Source: Faecalibacterium sp. UBA1819
Lineage (GTDB): Bacteria > Bacillota > Clostridia > Oscillospirales > Ruminococcaceae
Assembly (NCBI GenBank): GCA_002315015.1
Contig: DCEX01000006.1
Span: 48,068-57,986, forward strand
DNA: 9,919 nucleotides
Reading direction: 5' to 3'
Position 1 is the first letter of the stretch. Every line of letters begins with the position of its first letter. The notes beneath the pieces are model-generated. The model was not told the origin of the DNA. It did not search any database and worked only from the letters and a program-made list of their open reading frames with translations. Shown here one piece after another: positions 6,999 through 9,919 of this stretch. The translations under genes and the position numbers were made by a program.

Positions 6999-7544
6999 TC
7001 AGCCGCTTACGATGCCGTATCCCATGCCGCGCAGAATGTTCAGCGCGTTTTCATGCTGCTCTTGGCTCATCGCGGCGCATAAATCGGCTAAAATGTTGAC
7101 GGGTGTTTCTAAAAACGCCGAGTGAAGCATGATGGCGTTAGAAATCACGCAAATATCTGTAACAACGCCGCAAATATCAATTTGCTGCGGTGTGCCGCCG
7201 CACAGCGTCATGGCTGCGCCGGGCAGGGAAGCCGAACCGAACGCGCCCTTTTCCACCAGCATCACATTGTCATGGATGCCATCCATATAGGTGCGCAGAG
7301 CGCCGTGCAGCTGCCACCCCTCGGTGCCGCGAACGCAATGAGCAACAGGCAAAAATTGGCCTTCGCGTGTTTCGCCGTAAGCATCGGGGTGCGTGTCGAG
7401 CGTGAAAATCACCGCGCCGCCCTCAGCTAAGTGCTGCGATACACGCGCGGCAATGGCCGGTTCCAATGGCTGCGCCAAAGGGTTGGCCAGTGCGCCGGTG
7501 ACAAAATCGGTTTGATAATCCACAACAACAAGCAGTTTTTTCAT
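6999..7544 (-). CDS. Isochorismatase-family cysteine hydrolase, nicotinamidase-like
   Basis: This 181-residue cytosolic protein has the catalytic triad of the isochorismatase-like hydrolases: Asp9 (VVDYQTDF), Lys99 (VEKGAFG) and Cys132 (VVTDICV), with the usual peptide turn VVTD before the cysteine. Asp50 and His52 (TLDTHPD) plus His69 fit the metal site of nicotinamidases, and HCVRGTEGWQLH resembles their HCVQGTxGAxLH motif. The likely reaction is hydrolysis of nicotinamide to nicotinate for NAD salvage, but related amidases share these features. The ATG overlaps the alr stop codon as ATGA (7541-7544), and AAAAGGGG (7553-7560) lies eight bases upstream, so it is translationally coupled to alr. 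No terminator is seen downstream before the convergent gene. Confidence 0.88.
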   Translation of the reverse strand: MKKLLVVVDYQTDFVTGALANPLAQPLEPAIAARVSQHLAEGGAVIFTLDTHPDAYGETREGQFLPVAHCVRGTEGWQLHGALRTYMDGIHDNVMLVEKGAFGSASLPGAAMTLCGGTPQQIDICGVVTDICVISNAIMLHSAFLETPVNILADLCAAMSQEQHENALNILRGMGYGIVSG

Positions 7545-8728
7545 TTGCCGGACCCCTTTTCTGTTTCCAGATAATTGACAAATTTAACTTCTTTTCCCTC
7601 GTCGATGTAAACGCGCTGGACACGCCGCCCAATATCGCACAACACCTCATAATTGATGGTGTTTTCTGCTTTGGCAATTTCGCATACGCTCATGGCGGGT
7701 GCATCGCCAAAAATCGTGGCAATGTCCCCGGCGGCAGCTTCAGGAATCTCGGTGACGTCCACCATCATTTGATCCATGCACACACGCCCCGTCACACGCG
7801 CAGGCTTGCCGTGCAGCGAAACCACGCCGCAGTTAGACAGTACCCGTGGGTAGCCGTCGGCATAGCCGATGGTCAGTGTGGCAAGGCGCATGGGCTTTTC
7901 AGCTTGAAAGGTACAGCCGTAGCTGATGAAGTCGCCCGGCGAAACCCATTTTACCATGGACACTACCGCCTTGAGCTGCATCACAGGGCGCAGCCCCTCC
8001 AACCGAACATCCTCCGAGGGGTTTTCTCCATATAAAATAATGCCGGGGCGAACGAGGTCGCCGTGGTAATCGGGCAGGGAAATCGTTCCCGCAGAATTGC
8101 AGCAATGGCAAACCTCCAGCGCGCAGCCGCGCGCTCGAAGCGTGTCGGCTGTCTTTTTGAAAAGGGTGTATTGTGCAGCGGTGTAGGCTTTATCCTGCGG
8201 CGCGTTGGAATCTGCGGCGGCAAAATGGGTGAACAGCCCGCGCACACGCAAGCCCGGCAGAGAGCAAACCTGCTCCATTTCAGAGATTGCCGTTTCAAAA
8301 TCGTCAATCACCGAAAAACCGATGCGTCCCATGCCGGTGTCGGCCTTTAAATGAATGTCTACTGTTACCCCGGCCTGTACCGCCTGGGCCGAAAGCTCGG
8401 CGGCATAAGCCGCGGAAAATACCGTTTGAGTAATGTGGTGCTGTGCCAATGCGGCAGCGTTTTCGCAGCCGGTGTATCCTAAAATCAAAAGCGGTGCGCG
8501 CAGCCCCGTGCGGCGCAGTCGAACGGCTTCTTCAAAGCCGGACACGGCAAAGGCTTTTGCGCCCTCCTGCTCTAATAAGGAAGCCACCGCCCAATCGCCG
8601 TGGCCGTAGGCATCCGCTTTCACGACACCCATGATGTCGGCATTGGGCGTCAGACTTTTAATCAGGTGAAAATTGTGGCGCAGGGCGCTGAGATCTACCT
8701 GCGCCCAGCAGCGGCGCTCAAATTTCAT
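7541..8728 (-). CDS. alr: Alanine racemase
   Basis: The 395-residue PLP enzyme interconverts L- and D-alanine, supplying D-Ala for peptidoglycan. The PLP-binding Lys37 is in VVKADAYGHG near the N-terminus, and the second catalytic base Tyr270 is in ISYGCTF. Lys128 and Arg135 lie in HLKADTGMGRIG; Lys128 is the position commonly carbamylated, and the arginine contacts the PLP pyridine ring. The substrate loop RVCMDQMMVD (315-324) and INYEVLC (358-364) are present. The barrel (about 1-240) and C-terminal beta domain (about 250-385) are both complete. The ATG at 8728 has AGGGGG (8737-8742) eight bases upstream. It heads a two-gene operon with the nicotinamidase-like gene, with a 4-bp overlap. A promoter (8789-8817) and a 10-bp leader hairpin (8746-8768) precede it. 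Confidence 0.96.
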   Translation of the reverse strand: MKFERRCWAQVDLSALRHNFHLIKSLTPNADIMGVVKADAYGHGDWAVASLLEQEGAKAFAVSGFEEAVRLRRTGLRAPLLILGYTGCENAAALAQHHITQTVFSAAYAAELSAQAVQAGVTVDIHLKADTGMGRIGFSVIDDFETAISEMEQVCSLPGLRVRGLFTHFAAADSNAPQDKAYTAAQYTLFKKTADTLRARGCALEVCHCCNSAGTISLPDYHGDLVRPGIILYGENPSEDVRLEGLRPVMQLKAVVSMVKWVSPGDFISYGCTFQAEKPMRLATLTIGYADGYPRVLSNCGVVSLHGKPARVTGRVCMDQMMVDVTEIPEAAAGDIATIFGDAPAMSVCEIAKAENTINYEVLCDIGRRVQRVYIDEGKEVKFVNYLETEKGSGK

Positions 8729-8745
8729 ACGAGTTTCCCCCTAGC

Positions 8746-8768
8746 AGCGGCAGAAGCGTTCTGCCGCT
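8746..8768 (-). other. Perfect 10-bp hairpin in the alr leader, just upstream of the Shine-Dalgarno
   Basis: AGCGGCAGAA (8746-8755) and TTCTGCCGCT (8759-8768) form a perfect 10-bp stem with a 3-nt loop. On the alr transcript it ends three bases before the AGGGGG ribosome binding site. No U-run follows, so it is not a terminator. It may stabilise the 5' end or affect ribosome loading. Confidence 0.65.
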
Positions 8769-8788
8769 TGTTCTTTCGCGTACTTTTC

Positions 8789-8817
8789 AGTATAAACTTT
8801 TTTTATGAATTCGTAAA
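8789..8817 (-). promoter_or_regulatory. SigA-type promoter of alr
   Basis: On the minus strand TTTACG (8812-8817), a 17-bp A-rich spacer and TATACT (8789-8794) form a fair promoter. Transcription would start near 8782, giving a leader of about 54 nt that includes the hairpin at 8746-8768. Confidence 0.65.
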
Positions 8818-8825
8818 CGGATTTT

Positions 8826-8892
8826 TGACAAAAGCTGCAAAAAGCGAACGGGTGTGTCAAAAACCTGCCTAAAGCTGTAAAAAATGACAAAA
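8826..8892. repeat. Three spaced TGWCAAAA motifs with a 40-bp direct repeat
   Basis: TGACAAAA (8826-8833), TGTCAAAA (8855-8862) and TGACAAAA (8885-8892) occur at intervals of 29 and 30 bp. AAAGCTGCAAAAA (8831-8843) recurs as AAAGCTGTAAAAA (8871-8883), exactly 40 bp apart. The first and second motif also form an inverted pair TTTTTGACA/TGTCAAAAA. The set lies upstream of both the alr and the rplM promoters. It could be a regulator binding array, or a by-product of A-richness. Confidence 0.4.
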
Positions 8893-8942
8893 AAAGATTC
8901 GGTACGTCGGAACAATGCACAACAAAAATAAAAATCGCACCG

Positions 8943-8982
8943 GAGAAAACGAGAGAAAATAAGAGAAAACAAGAGTAAATGG
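8943..8982. repeat. Four tandem 10-bp units with phased A-tracts
   Basis: Four units at exact 10-bp steps begin at 8943, 8953, 8963 and 8973: GAGAAAAC, GAGAAAAT, GAGAAAAC and GAGTAAAT, each followed by two bases. The A-tracts are in phase with the DNA helix, which is known to bend DNA. Further A-tracts at 9003-9009 and 9014-9018 lie between these units and the rplM -35 box, so the region probably acts as a curved or UP-element-like upstream activator. Confidence 0.6.
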
Positions 8983-9022
8983 AAGATAGCGAAATCTAAA
9001 TTAAAAAAACAGGAAAAAGGTG

Positions 9023-9051
9023 TTGACTTGCAGAAGGTTTTTGAGTATAAT
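9023..9051 (+). promoter_or_regulatory. Strong SigA-type promoter of rplM-rpsI
   Basis: TTGACT (9023-9028), a 17-bp spacer and perfect TATAAT (9046-9051) lie upstream of rplM. Transcription would start near 9058, leaving a leader of about 62 nt. The A-rich DNA upstream fits a highly expressed ribosomal protein operon. Confidence 0.9.
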
Positions 9052-9061
9052 CTTACTTGCG

Positions 9062-9074
9062 CCTGAAATTCAGG
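9062..9074 (+). promoter_or_regulatory. Small hairpin in the rplM leader
   Basis: CCTGA (9062-9066) pairs with TCAGG (9070-9074) across a 3-nt loop within a few bases of the predicted transcript start. Leaders of rplM in Firmicutes can hold an autoregulatory L13 leader element. Only this short stem is visible here, so assignment to that family is not supported from sequence alone. Confidence 0.35.
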
Positions 9075-9119
9075 AACGAATATCGTTTAAGCATAGAACC
9101 AATTTAGGAGGAAAACACC

Positions 9120-9548
9120 ATGAGCACCACACTTGCAAAAGCTGGTAAAGTAGAGCGCAAATGGTACGTCATCGACGCCGCAGGCAAGCCCCTGGGCCGC
9201 GTTGCTGCTGCCGCTGCTGTTCTGCTGCGCGGTAAGAACAAGGTTACCTTTACGCCGAATGTTGACTGCGGCGATCACGTTGTCATCATCAACTGCGACA
9301 AGGCCGTTTTGACCGGCAACAAGCTGATCAATAAGTACTACTATCATCACAGCGGCTGGATCGGCGGCATGAAGGCCGTTCAGTACAAAACCTTGATGGC
9401 CGAGAAGTCCGACAAGGCAATGATGCTGGCTGTGAAGGGTATGCTGCCCTCCAATACGCTGGGTGCTGCTGCTTTGAAGCGCCTGCGCACTTACAAGGGT
9501 GCTGAGCACAAGAACGTGGCTCAGAAGCCCGAAGCTTACACACTGTAA
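9120..9548 (+). CDS. rplM: 50S ribosomal protein L13
   Basis: The 142-residue protein is a normal-length L13, an early-assembly protein that binds 23S rRNA in the large subunit. Typical signatures include KWYVIDAAGKPLGRVA near the N-terminus (14-29), the YYYHHSGWIGG segment (about 73-83) and AVKGMLPSNTLG...LKRLRTYKGAEH (about 104-130). AGGAGG (9106-9111) lies eight bases before the ATG. It is the first gene of the rplM-rpsI pair, as in most bacteria, driven by a strong promoter at 9023-9051. Codon use is strongly biased to C- or G-ending codons such as AAG and CGC, as expected of a highly expressed gene. Confidence 0.97.
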   Translation: MSTTLAKAGKVERKWYVIDAAGKPLGRVAAAAAVLLRGKNKVTFTPNVDCGDHVVIINCDKAVLTGNKLINKYYYHHSGWIGGMKAVQYKTLMAEKSDKAMMLAVKGMLPSNTLGAAALKRLRTYKGAEHKNVAQKPEAYTL

Positions 9549-9563
9549 TAGGAGGCACCGGAA

Positions 9564-9919
9564 ATGTACGAGACGAAACCTTATTTCTACGGCACTGGCC
9601 GTCGTAAAAATTCTGTTGCCCGCGTTCGCGTGTACGCCGGCACCGGCAAAATCACCATCAATGACCGTGACATCGACGATTACTTCGGTTTGGAAACCTT
9701 GAAGCTGATCGTTCGTCAGCCCCTGACCCTGAACGAGCTGGAAGGCAAGTTCGACATCGTTGTTCGCGTAAACGGCGGCGGTGTGTCCGGCCAGGCTGGC
9801 GCTATCCGCCACGGCTTGTCCCGCGCTTTGCTCGTCTACGATGAGGCTCTGCGTCCCGCCCTCAAGAAGGCTGGCTTCCTCACTCGTGACCCGCGCATGA
9901 AAGAGCGTAAGAAATACGG
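9564..9919 (+). CDS. rpsI: 30S ribosomal protein S9, truncated by the window edge
   Basis: The frame starts at ATG 9564 with AGGAGG (9550-9555) eight bases upstream and runs without a stop to the window end, giving 118 complete codons of a protein usually near 130 residues. The N-terminal [15 protein letters not shown], the [21 protein letters not shown] block and the basic [14 protein letters not shown] are S9 hallmarks. S9 sits in the 30S head and its C-terminal tail, missing here, reaches the P-site tRNA. It is separated from rplM by 15 bases and is surely co-transcribed. The missing end is a window effect, not a gene defect. Confidence 0.96.
   Translation, partial: MYETKPYFYGTGRRKNSVARVRVYAGTGKITINDRDIDDYFGLETLKLIVRQPLTLNELEGKFDIVVRVNGGGVSGQAGAIRHGLSRALLVYDEALRPALKKAGFLTRDPRMKERKKY

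Noticed and set aside
8929..9000. Small peptide gene in the alr-rplM gap
   Set aside because: No start codon with a ribosome binding site opens a frame of useful length on either strand; the short frames at 8600-8972 overlap alr or the promoter region.
9087..9812. A 241-codon minus-strand frame opposite rplM and rpsI
   Set aside because: It lies antisense to two unmistakable ribosomal protein genes and has no RBS or family resemblance.
1..9919. Mobile element, phage, CRISPR or defence system
   Set aside because: No transposase, integrase, terminal repeats, regularly spaced repeats with unique spacers or known defence domains were seen. The direct repeats at 8826-8982 are too short and A-rich for a CRISPR array.

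Overview
The window looks like ordinary chromosomal DNA from a Gram-positive, low-to-moderate-GC Firmicute, most likely a gut-type Clostridia (Oscillospiraceae/Ruminococcaceae-like). The evidence is the strong purine-rich ribosome binding sites (AGGAGG, AAGGAG, AAAGGGG), sigma-70/SigA-type promoters with 17-bp spacers, the rplM-rpsI pair, a PepV-type dipeptidase, a membrane-anchored NusG domain II protein, and a giant wall-anchored transglutaminase-like surface protein of a kind common in such bacteria. The taxonomic call is inference from protein style only.

Layout, left to right. Positions 1-157 hold no gene, only three consecutive hairpins that can end transcription from both sides. Positions 158-4897 (minus) encode a 1579-residue secreted, modular surface protein: signal peptide, transglutaminase-like core with an intact Cys-His-Asp triad, about ten beta-sandwich modules (Ig/FN3/MBG/YDG-like), a C-terminal module, a Pro/Thr linker and a degenerate sortase-type anchor. 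It has its own near-consensus promoter. Upstream, on the same strand, is an M20 dipeptidase (5164-6570) followed by two terminator-like hairpins. An 84-bp AT-rich gap separates it from a divergent small gene (6655-6990, plus, TTG start) for a membrane-anchored NusG domain II protein. That gene ends only 8 bp from the end of a convergent minus-strand operon: alr (alanine racemase, 7541-8728) translationally coupled through ATGA to a nicotinamidase/isochorismatase-like cysteine hydrolase (6999-7544). A 391-bp divergent region (8729-9119) carries the alr promoter and leader hairpin, a set of spaced TGWCAAAA motifs, phased A-tracts and the rplM promoter. The window ends in the ribosomal operon rplM (L13, 9120-9548) and rpsI (S9, 9564 to the end, truncated by the window edge).

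Functionally this is a housekeeping neighbourhood (ribosome, D-alanine supply for peptidoglycan, dipeptide hydrolysis) next to one accessory surface protein. No mobile element, CRISPR array, tRNA or rRNA was seen. I found no clear new system. The points most worth a second look are the surface transglutaminase with its altered sorting motif, the phased-repeat regulatory region between alr and rplM, and the stacked hairpins at the left edge.
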